Source: Axinella damicornis (lineage: Eukaryota > Porifera > Demospongiae > Axinellida > Axinellidae). Taken from it: 64,000 nt of DNA. A program made the translations under genes and the position numbers. Positions 19,986-31,710 of this stretch are shown here, piece by piece. The first letter of the stretch is position 1, and each line of letters begins with the position of its first letter. The stretch covers positions 9,653,412 to 9,717,411 of the forward strand of contig OZ007513.1 in NCBI GenBank assembly GCA_963931865.1, read 5' to 3'. The notes beneath the pieces are model-generated. The model was given only the letters and a program-made list of their open reading frames with translations. It did no database searches and was not told the DNA's origin.

Positions 19986-20270
19986 AATCCAAGAATGATG
20001 CTGTATGTTCAGGAAAGTCAATCTGGTCAGCTACTAGCTCTTCACCAGGCATCAGTCTTAGCTGTGACTAGAGTATGAACCAGTTGAAGACAGCAACAGT
20101 GAGCAGAATCCCATGGTTACCTCCACGACATCTCCGGTCCAAGGGTATACACACCTCAGCTGTCCAGAGCAAGTCTCCTCCACACCTAGTACCAGTGGCC
20201 CTGCTGTGATGCTGGCTCAAAGCTTTACTCCCGGAGAAAACAGCAAACTTCACTACACCCCTACAAGTTA

Positions 20271-20624
20271 CCGTAGTTGCCGATTATTTCGCGTGCCAAA
20301 AATTTCGCGGTCTAGCCACTAAACGTGACACACAAATATTTCGCGGTGGGAAATTTTCTTCGCTGAATTCCGCTCGTAATAACTTACTATTTTCACGTGC
20401 GATCGTGCTGATGGAACTGTGTATGCGTGGCTAGCACGTCTACAGCGAAGCAACTGCTGGGGAAGAGCTACTGTGTGAGCGTGAGCCCAGGAACACGAAG
20501 GACAGTAACTGTTATGCCTAGTGCTAGCTGTGGAAATATATTTCGCGGGTTTAATATTCGCGGTCTTACTTCATCCGCGAATACCGCAAAAATTTCCCCA
20601 CCGCGAAATTAACTGCAACTACGG
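20271..20624. mobile_element. 354-bp MITE with TA duplication
   Basis: Perfect 10-bp terminal inverted repeats CCGTAGTTGC are flanked by TA on each side. Subterminal ATTTCGCGGTGGG motifs recur in both orientations. TA target sites point to the Tc1/mariner superfamily. No transposase. Confidence 0.8.
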
Positions 20625-20717
20625 TATGTAGACACTAGTAATTTCTGAATTCTGACACTTCTATTCTGAAGTAAGCCTTCAGCAAGGCCTTCACTGCTCA
20701 AACTGCTGATTTTTGTG

Positions 20718-20745
20718 GGGACAGACAGACAGACAGACAGACAAA
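20718..20745 (+). repeat. (GACA)n microsatellite
   Basis: Six to seven copies of GACA. Confidence 0.9.
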
Positions 20746-21477
20746 CCAATCACTCTACCCTTGCTGCGCACATGCGCACAGGACAAGTTACATGTACAGG
20801 TCACAAAATCAACTCCTGTACAACCCTTGAGAAGAAAAAAAGTTTGAAGTTCGACAAGTGTTTTATGCTTGATGTGGGCATGTGATGTCTCGCAATTCTA
20901 GCCAAACATGCTCCTCCATACGTGGAGGGTGAGGAGTGCCGACAAGACTATAAATGTTTATTGCCGAGCTTAAGGAGTGTAAGACCCTCTTTCTGTGATA
21001 GCCCTCTATTCTACTACATACATTTATGTACGTATGGCAAGTGCATGGCAATCATGCTAATGACATTCCTCTCTGAACTTGTATCCTGTAGGAATACATC
21101 CGTCGAGTCATCAACCTGACTTGTTTCTATAGCATAGGAAGTGGAATGTCCTCCAGATCACACCTGACTTGGTTTCTATAGCTAGCTACGTGACTTGTTC
21201 TTCTATAGGTAGTACACTAATCTTGTTTTCAATCAGCAATGTCTTACACCAAAGTTGATTTCTGTGCACAGCTTTGTGGAATATCCTTTGAAAGCTGTAA
21301 ATTGAAAATGCTTTGAATTTGCACCGCAACGTCACTTAGATATCTCAATGCAATTAATTGCACGATGCACTGACGTCACCGGAAGTGGTTTTACCTACAA
21401 TGCAATTATCATATTCAATCTTCTACCACGTGTCTCGGTTTTTAATAGCTATAGCTAGTTGGTACTGGAAGTTTAAG

Positions 21478-23157
21478 ATGGAAAGAGCGCACTCGTACAT
21501 ACAGGAGATCAAGGAGAACATCCGCCGTGTGTGTTGGATCTGCCACCATGTACCAGCGAGGTCTCCCTACCCCCCAGCGCAATCCGAGGAGCATCATTGC
21601 CTCCCTGCAGAACCATCTGGAGGCAGTGTTGGCCAGGACCAGTAACGGTCCGATGGACGTTGCATCTATTGTGGGGGACGAAACACTGTTCCTTCGTCTT
21701 CGGAGCAGGACCTGGCCGCCCGAAGGCGAGGAAATGCTGCTGCTTCTTGTGATTCTGTTGTCCGTTCGGAGCACGATGCACTGACGTCTATTGTGGGGGA
21801 CGAAACCACTGAAACCACTGTTCCCTCGTCTTCGGAGCAGGACCCGGTCGCCCGAAGGTGAGGAAATGCTGCTGCTTCTTGTGATTCTGTTGTCCGTTCG
21901 GAGCAGGAGCCAGCCGCCCAAGCCCACTCAGAGCAGGAAACAGCCAACGACATCAAAACAGATGTAAGTTGCTACATATTAAATATTAAACATCTGATAC
22001 ACGCCATTGTCACCTTGAAGATAACGTTTCTTTCAAACTTCTAGCATTCTGCAGTGTACCATCTGCACTTCAACACTGAGGAGGTAGTCGCCCTTGGCGT
22101 AAGAAGTGCAACTGTTGTGGGGAGGAGGCCTTCTTCACATGCTTCGAGTGTTGCAATGGTGAGTACATACAGTATCATTGCAAGTAGCATGTCGTGGCCC
22201 TGGCTGCAATGTACTCTTTCACTCAGGTTTTGGAGGCTAATATTTACTATTATGGTAACTTTGACGTGTTTTATGAATTGGTTGTTGGTCTGTAGGAAGT
22301 ACCTATACTTAAAGTATGTACTTCCCGCCAGACCAATATCCATGTCTTTTTTGCCAAATAAAAATGAGAGGCAAGGCAAGGGTGATGGCAAGAATCTACC
22401 TGTGTGATCAACCATCACATGTATGTGTTCCTGCAGTGCTGAGTGGTGATGAGGGCAAGGGAGAGGACAGCATTGCTCGGTACTGCCACGACTGTTGTGC
22501 AAGGCAGCATGGGTTGGAGGTGGACAGCCACCCCGTCTTTTCAATGGTCAGTTGCTAACTCTGGGCTTTGGCTTATGTATTACTACTGCTTTGTTGGTGT
22601 TGGTTATGTGTAGCTATGTATGTGTGCACAGTGTGAGGTGTAATCTTAATCAGCCAATCAGATCACTCCACATGATCACCACCTGCAGACTAGACTAGAC
22701 ACTGCAGGTGTAAACTGCAATTAGGCTCCAATTTTACAGCTAGCTTTGATTTGCATTGGGAAGCCTTGTAGATACTGGATATGGGTTCAAAGTGGTGAAC
22801 AATTGTGTTTTTATTCTTTCCCAGCTGCTATTTGTTGGGGTGGGCCATCAGATCACAGCCTGCTATAAGAAGGAAGTGTACAAGCTCCCAATAATAAAGG
22901 CAATGGTGGATGCTTTACCGGTTGATGCAATCTTTCTTCAACCCAGTGATGATATTCGTGAGGATCCATTTGTACTGCCCGATGTGCTTGGGTACCTTGG
23001 TATGCCGGACCCAGCACCCAGTGACCTCAATCGCCTGGTAGGGATAGTGAAACTTGCCAGGTGGGCATCCATTGTGTACAGTGCTTTTTATTATATGCCT
23101 AAGCGGGCATTCAACATATCAGTGCTACCAACCGACATTCAAGCAACATGGCTATAA
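21478..23157 (+). CDS. Cys-rich multi-exon gene, copy A (frameshifted)
   Basis: First exon from ATG 21478 (MERAHSYIQEIKENIRRVCW) with CWIC; alternative frames overlap downstream and the true frame is uncertain. An internal tandem duplication of about 130 bases (SSSEQDP blocks) precedes a GTAAGT donor at 21963. The second exon (about 22043-22160) has a one-base deletion at 22094-22096 relative to copy B, destroying the CDCCGEEAFFTCFECC zinc-binding-like motif. The third coding block (about 22314-22555) has YPCLFCQIKM, CDQPSHVCVP and YCHDCCARQHGLE. The last exon (22825-23157) carries VGHQITACYKKEVYKLPIIK and PDPAPSDLNRLVGIVKLARW. The family is not recognised; the clustered CxxC motifs suggest zinc binding. 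Copy B lies 3.73 kb downstream. Confidence 0.45.
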
Positions 23158-23590
23158 CATGTATCTACTTTCAGCTCCAGGGGTCAGGAGCTCCGGTGGA
23201 ATACTCGTGCACATCCATCAGGTCAACTACTTCAATCTCCACATCCTCCACAGGAGGGAAGTCTAGGCATACCTCTGCCATCTCATCATCCCCCATGCAC
23301 ATCCTCCTCGCATGAAACAATGACTTCATTGCCTACATCCAGTGGCAAATCCCTGACTAGCATATACATGGCGGAACTAGTTCATATTCAATTGGTATGC
23401 TTACAGCAAGCTCTTCAATACCACCACAAACGTCTTCACTTTCCTCTGATTGCAACATCATAGAAATGATTAATTAACAATGAATATCGAACTGTCTTGG
23501 CACTCTGGTGTGGAGACACAAGGCTTATGCAGGCAGTTCTAGTGGCATCTAAATGTGTGCTGATTTTTGCAACACTGCATTTGCTGGATA
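23081..23590 (-). repeat. Acidic-protein unit, partial copy 1
   Basis: Nearly identical over most of its length to 28260-28802, including the distal GAATATCGAACT and GTGTGGAGACACAAGGCTTATG segments. The minus-strand frame that gives the acidic peptide in other copies is interrupted here. On the plus strand its start is read as the last codons of the Cys-rich gene. Confidence 0.6.
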
Positions 23591-23615
23591 ATCATCTTCC
23601 TTATTTCTCTACCTG

Positions 23616-24480
23616 TAGGGGCCAATCCCATCCAGTCCCTACGCAATTTACAGACTTGGATGGACCAAATTGCTGCTATGGTGACCACACATCACCCCCA
23701 GTACGTCAGTGCTATCAACAACCGTCGTATTCCTGGATATTATCATCATTTTAGAGATCCTGAACATTCACGGTTTAACTCCGACATGCCTGGGTTCGAG
23801 GCTAAACACTGCACTTGCTGTATATAATAATTATCTTTATGTGTTTACATGTAGGGGCCACTCCCAACCAGTCCCTCACAAACATGCAACAGTGGCTGGA
23901 CTCCATTGCAACAACGTTGTGCCATGAAAACCCACTTGTGACAGACAATGTCGGTGTCAGAATTTCGGGAGTATTCCATCAAATTCGGGGCGCGGAGCAT
24001 CGAAAGTTCTTACAAACATTGACATCCCATTTTATGTGGTCAACGCAGTGTGCCACTCATCTGCCCGGCCCTGTTAGTGCGGGCAAACTTCTCACTGTGG
24101 AGCCCAGTGGATACCAGGCATTCTTTCCCCCTCCGACGTGCCTGGGTTCGAGGCTAAACACTGCACTTGCTGTATATAATAATTATCGTTATGTATTTAC
24201 ATGTAGGGGCCACTCCCAACCAGTCCCTCACAAACATGCAACAGTGGCTGGACTCCATTGCAACAACGTTGTGCCATGAAAACCCACTTGTGACAGACAA
24301 TGTCGGTGTCAGAATTTCGGGAGTATTCCATCAAATGCGGGGCGCGGAGCATTGAAAGTTCTTACAAACATTGACATCCCATTTTATGTGGTCAACGCAG
24401 TGTGCCACCCATCTGCCCGGCCCTGTTAGTGCGGGCAAACTTCTCACTGTGGAGCCCAGTGGGATAGGGACCTTAACAAT
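23616..24480 (+). CDS. Three homologous exon copies, last two a 352-bp tandem duplication
   Basis: After TGTAG acceptors at about 23617, 23853 and 24208 the frames read GANPIQSLRNLQTWMDQIAA, GATPNQSLTNMQQWLDSIAT and again GATPNQSLTNMQQWLDSIAT. The second continues with VGVRISGVFHQIRGAEHRKF and LPGPVSAGKLLTVEPSG. Blocks 23785-24136 and 24137-24470 are nearly identical, but the third copy has CGAAAG changed to TGAAAG, creating a stop. The peptides look like one amphipathic helical domain. They may be distal exons of the Cys-rich gene upstream, or an independent repeat family. Function unknown. Confidence 0.4.
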
Positions 24481-24578
24481 AGTCCACAACCCGAGTGGCC
24501 CATTCATTTCATGAACTTTGTAACTCTTGAATTACCTGAGTGGGCTTGTATTATTGTATTGCCTGAGTGGGCTTGTGA

Positions 24579-24978
24579 TAGCCTCGTACCCAGGCCCTCA
24601 CGCGGAACGCGGAAGAGGGCCTGGTGACACTTGGCAAAATTCCCATATGTGCTGAGCTCAGCAGTCTTGATTTCGGGCAGGCGAATCACGTTCGTCCATT
24701 GCCAATCACTGCGTAGTAATTACATTCTTCACCCCGTGAAAAGTGTAGCCGTATGATAAAACCGCTGTTCTAACCTTCAAGACTCACCTCTGGTCGCTCC
24801 TTGGCAAGGACTTGCTACTTAGCCATCACCAACAGCTACCTTCTGTGTGATTTCAAATGCATCCAAGTAAGGAATGTAATCGATTACGCAATTATGCTGA
24901 CTGCGCACATACGGGAATTTTGCCATGTGTCACTAGGCCCTCTTCCGCGTTCCGCGTGAGGGCCTGGGTACGAGGCTA
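24579..24978. mobile_element. 400-bp TAGCCTCG-type element with about 75-bp TIRs
   Basis: Left TAGCCTCGTACCCAGGCCCT and the complementary right end. The flanks GGCTTGTGA and GGCTTGCAG form an imperfect 9-bp duplication. The TIRs contain the palindrome-rich CGCGGAACGCGGAAG. Confidence 0.85.
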
Positions 24979-24999
24979 GGCTTGCAGATGCATTAGTCT

Positions 25000-25358
25000 T
25001 GCAGGAATGCTCTCCAGGTATGCATACTTCGGGGCACAGACCCAACCCCGAGGCAACTTCATCCACACTACTTGTGCTTTTCTTCAAGTCATTAAATTGC
25101 CCCAGTGGATCTTTCTTGTTTATTACTTGCCTGAGTGGGCATTCATCATATCAGTGTCTTTTATTAGTTGCCCGAGTGGGCATTCAACATATCAGTGCTA
25201 CCAACCGACATTCAAACAACATGGCTATAACCAGACATGTATCTACTTTAAGCCCCCAAAGGTCAGGAGCTCCGGTGGAATACTCGTGCACATCCATCAG
25301 GTCAACTACTTCAATCTCCACCTCCTCCACATAAGGGAAGTCCAGGCATACCTCTGCA
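25000..25358 (-). repeat. Acidic-protein unit, partial copy 2
   Basis: Matches 27465-27795 with an internal deletion of a few dozen bases. It ends abruptly at 25358, where the duplicated Cys-rich gene (copy B) begins, marking the breakpoint of the segmental duplication. Confidence 0.65.
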
Positions 25359-26877
25359 GGCCAGGACCAGTAACGGTCGGATGGACGTTGCGTCTATTGT
25401 GGGGGACGAAACACTGTTCCCTCGTCTTCGGAGCAGGACCTGGCCGCCCGAAGGTGAGGAAATGCTGCTGCTTCTTGTGATTCTGTTGTCCGTTCGGAGC
25501 ACGATGCACTGACGTCTATTGTGGGGGACGAAACCACTGAAACCACTGTTCCCTCGTCTTCGGAGCAGGACCCGGCCGCCCAAAGGTGAGGAAATGCTGC
25601 TGCTTCTTGTGATTCTGTTGTCCGTTCGGAGCAGGAGCCAGCCGCCCGAGCCCGCTCAAAGCAGGAAACAGCCAACGACATCAAAACAGATGTAAGTTGC
25701 TACATATTAAATATTAAAAGTCTGATACACGCCATTGTCACCTTGAAGATAAGGTTTCTTTCAAACTTCTAGCATTCTGCAGTGTACCATCTGCACTTCA
25801 ACACTGAGGAGGTAGTCGCCCCTTGGCGTAAGAAGTGCGACTGTTGTGGGGAGGAGGCCTTCTTCACATGCTTCGAGTGTTGCAATGGTGAGTACATACA
25901 GTATCATTGCGAGTAGCATGTCGTGGCCCTGGCTGCAATGTACTCTTTCACTCAGGTTTTGGAGGCTAATATTTACTATTATGGTAACTTTGACGTGTTT
26001 TATGAATTGGTTGTTGGTCTGTAGGAAGTACCTATACTTAAAGTATGTACTTCCCGCCAGACCAATATCCATGCCTTTTTTGCCAAATAAAAATGAGAGG
26101 CAAGGCAAGGGTGATGGCAAGAATCTACCTGTGTGATCAACCATCACATGTATGTGTTCCTGCAGTGCTGAGTGGTGATGAGGGCAAGGGAGAGGACAGC
26201 ATTGCTCGGTACTGCCACGACTGTTGTGCAAGGCAGCATGGGTTGGAGGTGGACAGCCACCCCGTCTTTCCAATGGTCAGTTGCTAACTCTGGGCTTTGG
26301 CTTATGTATTACTACTGCTTTGTTGGTGTTGGTTATGTGTAGCTATGTATGTGTGCACAGTGTGAGGTGTAATCTTAATCAGCCAATCAGATCACTCCAC
26401 ATGATCACCACCTGCAGACTAAACTAGACACTGCAGGTATAAACTGCAATTAGGCTCCAATTTTACAGCTAGCTTTGATTTGCATTGGGAAGCCTTGTAG
26501 ATACTGGATATGGGTTCAAAGTGGTGAACAATTGTGTTTTTATTCTTTCCCAGCTGCTATTTGTTGGGGTGGGCCATCAGATCACAGCCTGCTATAAGAA
26601 GGAAGTGTACAAGCTCCCGATAATAAAGGCAATGGTGGATGCTTTACCGGTTGATGCAATCTTTCTTCAACCCAGTGATGATATTCGTGAGGATCCATTT
26701 GTACTGCCCGATGTGCTTGGGTACCTTGGTATGCCGGACCCAGCACCCAGTGACCTCAATCGCCTGGTAGGGATAGTGAAACTTGCCAGGTGGGCATCCA
26801 TTGTGTACAGTGCTTTTTATTATATGCCTAAGCGGGCATTCAACATATCAGTGCTACCAACCGACATGGTATGCTAG
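25359..26877 (+). CDS. Cys-rich multi-exon gene, copy B (better preserved)
   Basis: About 1.5 kb near-identical to copy A, starting inside the first exon at CAGGACCAGTAACGGTC, so the ATG exon is missing. Exon at 25773-25889: HSAVYHLHFNTEEVV then CDCCGEEAFFTCFECC, open here because copy A's one-base deletion is absent; the donor is GTGAGT. The third block (26045-26280) carries YPCLFCQIKM...CDQPSHVC...YCHDCCARQ. The last exon (26554-26877) ends at an early stop created where it meets the acidic-unit array. It encodes at least two Cys clusters likely to bind zinc. It may be a 5-prime truncated duplicate that is no longer expressed. Family unknown. Confidence 0.45.
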
Positions 26878-28802
26878 TTGGACGCTCCTTCCCGTTATGG
26901 GCTCCTGGTGCTACCAACCGACATTCAAACAACATGGCTATAACATGTATCTACTTTCAGCTCCAGAGGTCAGGAGCTCAGGTGGAATACTCGTGCACAT
27001 CCATCAGGTCAACTACTTCAATCTCCACCTCCTCCACGAGGGAAGTCTAGGCATACCTCTGCCATCTCATCATCCCCCAGATCCTCCTTGCACGAAACAA
27101 TGACTTATTGCCAACATCCAGTGGCAAATCCCTGACTAGCATATACATGGTTCATATTCAACTGGTATGCTTACAGCAAGCTCTTCAATACCACCACAAA
27201 CGTCTTCACTCTCTTCTGATTGCAACATCATAGACATGATGCCGGTTCAATAATTGGAAGTGAGTCACGGATGACTATTTCATGTTTTACAGTTGGTCCG
27301 TTCCAAAACCAGCCACGCACCTGTCAATGTCAATATTAATCTCAGAACACACCTGTGGAGAACAAGTGCTCAGAACAGTTTCCTCGCAAGCATACTCCTC
27401 AACCACAACCACCTGCTCATCAAGAACAGGTACACCAACTTCTTCAGATGGATTAGTCTTGCAGGAATGCTCTCCAGGTATGCATACTTCAGGGCACGGA
27501 CCCAACCCCGAGGCAACTTCATCCACACTACTTGTGCTTTTCTTCAAGATATCATTAAATTGCCCCAGTGGATCTTTCTTGTTTATTACTTGCCTGAGTG
27601 GGCATTCATCATGTACAGCGTCTTTTATTAGTTGCCCGAGCGGGGATTCAACATATCAGTGCTACTAACCGACATTCAAACAACATGGCTATAACCACAA
27701 ATGTATCTACATTCAGCTCCAGAGGTCAGGAGCTCCGGTAGAATACTCACGCACATCCATCAGGTCAACTACTTCAATCTCCACCTCCTCCACATGAGGG
27801 AAGTCAAGGCATACCTCTGCCATCTCATCATCCCCCAGATCCTCCTCGGACGATAGAATGACTTCATTGCCAACATCCAGCATCAAATCCCTGACAAGCA
27901 TATACATGGTGGAACTGGTTCATATTCAATTGGTATATGCTTACAGCAAGCTCTTCAATACCACCACAAACGTCTTCACTTTCCTCTGATTGCAACATCA
28001 TAGACATAATCTGCGCTACGCACCTGTCAATGTCAATCTCAGAACACACTTGTAGCGAACAAGTGCTCCGAACGATTTCCTCGCAAGCATACGTATACTC
28101 CTCAACCACAACCACCTGCTCATCAAGAACAGGTACAACAACTTCTTCAGATGCATTAGTCTTGCAGGAATGCTCTCCAGGTATGCATAATTCAGGGTTT
28201 TTCTTCAAGAAGTCATTAAATTGCCCAAGAGGATCTTTCTTGTTTATTACTTGCCTGAGTGGGCATTCATCATGTACAGTGTCTTTTATTAGTTGCCCGA
28301 GTGGGCATATTCAACATATCAGTGCTACCAACCGACATTCAAACAACATGACTATAACCAGACATGTATCTACTTTCAGCCCCCAGAGGTCAGGAGCTCC
28401 GGTGGAATACTCCTGCACATCCATCAGGTCAACTACTTCAATCTCCACCTCCTCCACACGAGGAAGGTCTAGGCATACCTCTGCCATCTCATCATCCCCC
28501 AGATCCTCCTCGCACGAAACAATGACTTCATTGCCAACGTCCAGTGGCAAATCCCTGACTAGCATATACATGGCGGAACTGGTTCATATTCAATTGGTAC
28601 GTATATGCTTACAGCAAGCTCTTCAATACCACAACAAACGTCTTCACTTTCCTCTGATTGCAACATCATAGAAATGATTAATTAACAATGAATATCGAAC
28701 TATGTCATGGCACTCTGGTGTGGAGACACAAGGCTTATGCAGGCAGTTCTAGTGGCACCTAAATGTGTGCTGATTTTTGAAACACTGCATTTGATGGATA
28801 AT
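26830..28802 (-). repeat. Tandem array of about 0.65-kb units encoding an acidic protein on the minus strand
   Basis: Three units (about 26830-27480, 27500-28190, 28190-28802), all readable on the minus strand. Each contains, in order: LQSEESEDVCGGIEELAVS; a block starting MYMLVRDLPLDVGNEVI then EEDLGDDEMAEVCLD, VEEVEIEVVDLMDV and EYSTGAPDLW; a block ECPLGQLIKDTVHDECPL followed by NKKDPLGQFNDFLKKS; and a block CIPGEHSCKTN then VPVLDEQVVVVEEYACEE. Blocks lie in different frames and several units have stops or gaps, so either introns separate them or the array is decaying. Composition is strongly acidic and hydrophobic, not low-complexity. The family is not recognised. It could be a multi-copy domain of one long protein or a satellite derived from a gene. 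Confidence 0.6.
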
Positions 28803-29033
28803 CACTCAAGGAAATGTAAACCTCTAACAACTGAGACGCTATATTCAGTGGACCTGGGGACTGGGGACCGGGGACCGGAGACCCGAAATTAATTGGCCAA
28901 TTGATGACCCAATTTGGCGGACCCAATTTGGCGCCACGTTGTATAATTCACGCAGTTTAGCGTTTACCTAACTAGCTGGTTGTAATCGTTGTCCGCTCCC
29001 AATCTCTATCGTTCGCGTTCGTTTGTAGTGGAG

Positions 29034-29811
29034 ATGGCAGAAGTCCTACTCATCTCAAGCAACTTGGACTATCATTCGGAAGGAGGTATGAACAGCGATC
29101 GCGACGAGACACCAGAGGTTATCGACCTGACATGCAGCGACGTCCATAGCTCCAGTGATGATGCCAGCGTTGACAGCTCCAGTGATGATGCCGGCGTCGA
29201 CAGCTCCAGTGATGATGCCAGCGTCGACAGCTCCAGTGATGATGCCGGCGTCGACAGCTCCAGTGATGATGCCAGCGTCGACAGCTCCAGTGATGATGCC
29301 AGCGTCGACAGCTCCAGTGATGATGCCAGTGTCGACAGCTCCAGTGATGATGCCGGCGTCGACAGCTCCAGTGATTATGTCGCCGACAGCAAGAAGCCAA
29401 GGTAAGTACTATATAGACAGCTGAGCGGGGTAGCTAGCTAAGTGGGAACGACTTACCCTGTTTCGCTGTTGCAACTGAACCAGCATGTCTCTAACGGGTA
29501 CCAATAGCCTCAGTTACAAGGTGAGTGGGGCGCATGGTGAGGAGGATGCCATCCTCCTCACTATGATGGACAAGGAGAACATGGAAGCCATGGCTCAAGA
29601 TGTAGTTGAATGTATATCCAACGCTAAATTCGGGGAAGCATACATACTTGCTTGCAGGGGGGTCAGGAGGGAGCAGTATGCTTTTGATGACGAGCAGCTT
29701 CTCCGTACATTCCTTGCTTTAACTGAAGAACGGAAGAACAACTTCCAGGAAACATACAGACCCTGTGCTAGTGACACTCTGTGTACCACTTGCCAATGTG
29801 TGGGGAGTTGA
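29034..29811 (+). CDS. Two-exon gene with SSSDDASVD repeats and a SUMO-interaction-like motif
   Basis: Exon 1 is 29034-29401, ATG after GTGGAG, donor GTAAGT. Exon 2 is 29484-29811 after an ACCAG acceptor. The phase is compatible (2+1), giving about 230 residues. Residues about 36-40 are VIDLT flanked by acidic/serine residues, the form of a SUMO-interacting motif. Eight 9-residue repeats of the type SSSDDASVD follow, encoded by a 27-bp minisatellite; the SSDD context is a good casein kinase 2 target. Exon 2 is unlike the repeat: MMDKENMEAMAQDVVECISN, LACRGVRREQYAFDDEQLLR and LALTEERKNNFQETYRP. A second possible donor at 29521 (GTGAGT) would shorten it. The protein is probably nuclear by motif, but the family is unknown. 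Confidence 0.5.
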
Positions 29812-30429
29812 TAAAAATTCAAGGGATCATACCTAACAGATTACCAAACACTAAGGCAAAAATGGACTTGCTTCTTAGTCAAATATACATCAATTGTCTT
29901 CAATGATTGTGTTTCCAACAATCCTTCCAGCAGACATGGTTCTGACATCAACTGCATTGCTGAAACGCAAAATTGAGACATTAAAAACCCCAGCCACCGA
30001 ACTTCAGACCGTCCTGCTATGGCATGCTGATAGGGCCGACCTATTCTCTGAAACTCCTGAAGCTATCTAAGGATTTTGAGAATCAAACTTCATAATCTTC
30101 TCCTCCGTTGAACAGTTCGGCCGTCACATCCTCTGCTGTTATAGGGTCGTGGTGCCCGTAAGGTAAGGCGGAGTCAATGTTTGAAGAACTTTTTGTTTTA
30201 AGCCCTTGTGTTCTATATCCCATGAATGTTGACATGACTATTGACCACATTATCAAGTTGTTGGAAATGTGTTCTTAATTAGAGTATCATGCCACAGACA
30301 CACAAACTTTATATCCAGTGTATGTTGAAACCCATTGTTAAGTCGTTGAAACCCCTTGTTAAGTTGTTGGAAATGTGTTCTTAATTACCTGTATCATGCC
30401 ACACACAAACCTATATCCTGTGCATGTTT

Positions 30430-31008
30430 GACCACGTTGTTGTTGTTGTTGTCTATTGCTAGTGCTGTGTTGTTTTGTGGCAGGCAATGCATTGCTTTGA
30501 GGGGCGTCTCGGAAGATCTTGACTCCTCGTCTGGCGACCCTGGAAATTTTCTTGCTCTGCTGAAGTTGTTGGCCACTCATGGCTATGCAGTCATTTGGAA
30601 GCTCCTGCAATGCAATGTGCGACATACATCTCTCCCCAGACACAAAATGAGCTGGTTGAGGTGATGGGGAAGCATATGATCCTGCAGGGTATACTGAATG
30701 ACTTGAATGCTGCACTTTGCTACACCATGGAGCTGAAACGGAGGAAGAGTCGGTATACATCAATGCCATCAGATCTGAGACCTGTATCCCCAGCAACGGC
30801 TATCAAGGACTGTGACCCTGCAACTTTTCCAAACATCAGTGTTCTTTTGCAGATTGCCTGTACACTCCCGGTCACATCTTGTGAATGTGAAAGAAGTGCT
30901 AGTGCATTGCGACAGCTCAACAACTATATGCGGGCTTCAATGGGAAAAAGTCGCCTATCCAACCTTGCACTCCTTCATATCCACTATGATGTACCAAGTG
31001 GACCTTGA
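30430..31008 (+). pseudogene. Internally deleted hAT-like transposase (ZMYM1-type)
   Basis: The first half, 30460-30600, reads LFCGRQCIALRG, then SSSGDPGNFLALLK. This matches the region just before the catalytic domain of ZMYM1/DUF4371-type hAT proteins. After a frameshift near 30600 come ISPQTQNELVEVMGKHMI and then, directly, LRPVSPATAIKDCDPATFP, LLQIACTLPVTSCECERSAS and LRQLNNYMRASMGKSRLSNL. The latter is the C-terminal hAT dimerisation domain, ending LALLHIHYD. The central RNase H-fold section that should lie between is missing. Both the deletion and the frameshift show that it is dead. No terminal repeats were located. Confidence 0.8.
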
Positions 31009-31454
31009 CAGAGTGGTGGATTGTTACACTTGAACTACGTAGATTCACTTCTCAGCTGAGTTTTCTGATTGATGCTATTGGTATTGTTGATGTCAATTAA
31101 TGAAGACATACAGCAAGACATTAAACTAGAGGCAAATCATTTTCTCCGAAAGATTAAAAATGATTTAGGGATGGTCTGTCACATTCGGAATTATTCCACC
31201 CCTAAGAAACAAGGAGAAATGCCTTTAACCAGGCTCAGTCCCATTCCATTTTAAAATGTAGAATTTAGGAGGGAGGGGATGGCTTTGCTGAAATGTGCGG
31301 ATTTGTAATGACACAGACTTCGACTGACCATTAGTCTTGTTTAGCAAAGGATCTTGGTTCAGATGTACCTGAGAAAGATACAGAGCTACATAAGGGGAGT
31401 TATCTCAGCCAGGATTGCAATCTCAGCAGAAAGAGGCATTGTGCTCAAGTAGAC

Positions 31455-31710
31455 ATCCCGACTTTAATGACAGCTCTCAACTCCTTTCATCCTACGCTCC
31501 AATTTACATTTCACCACTCATCAATGATCTTACATAAAGGAGGTCGCTTCAATGAGTCTCAGATTCTCAACATCTGCACATTTCAGAAACCATTAAATAA
31601 CTACCAGTATCTTTTTTTTCCATCTCAACATCCACATTCAGTAATTTTATTGTCACAATACAAGTGAAGAGACTCCGGGCTAATTCACTGAAGTTTGGGC
31701 AGAACCAACC
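31455..31710 (+). pseudogene. Penelope-like element RT fragment, second lineage
   Basis: The frame reads LNSFHPTLQFTFHHSS, then GGRFNESQILNICTFQKPLN and NYQYLFFPSQHPHSV, followed after a frameshift by QVKRLRANS. This is the stretch after the YxDD box of Penelope-like reverse transcriptases (N.FHPTL.FT...FLD..., TFQKP.N.Y.YL.F.S.HP). The expected FLDLTI between the strands is replaced by MILHK, so residues are lost or mutated. It is related to, but clearly different from, the copies at 49200-49430 and 62390-62575. Confidence 0.7.

Noticed and set aside
23787..24155. GGGTTCGAGGCT resembling a tRNA T-loop
   Set aside because: No cloverleaf can be drawn around it; the motif is a variant of the CCTGGG..CGAGGCTA repeat end.
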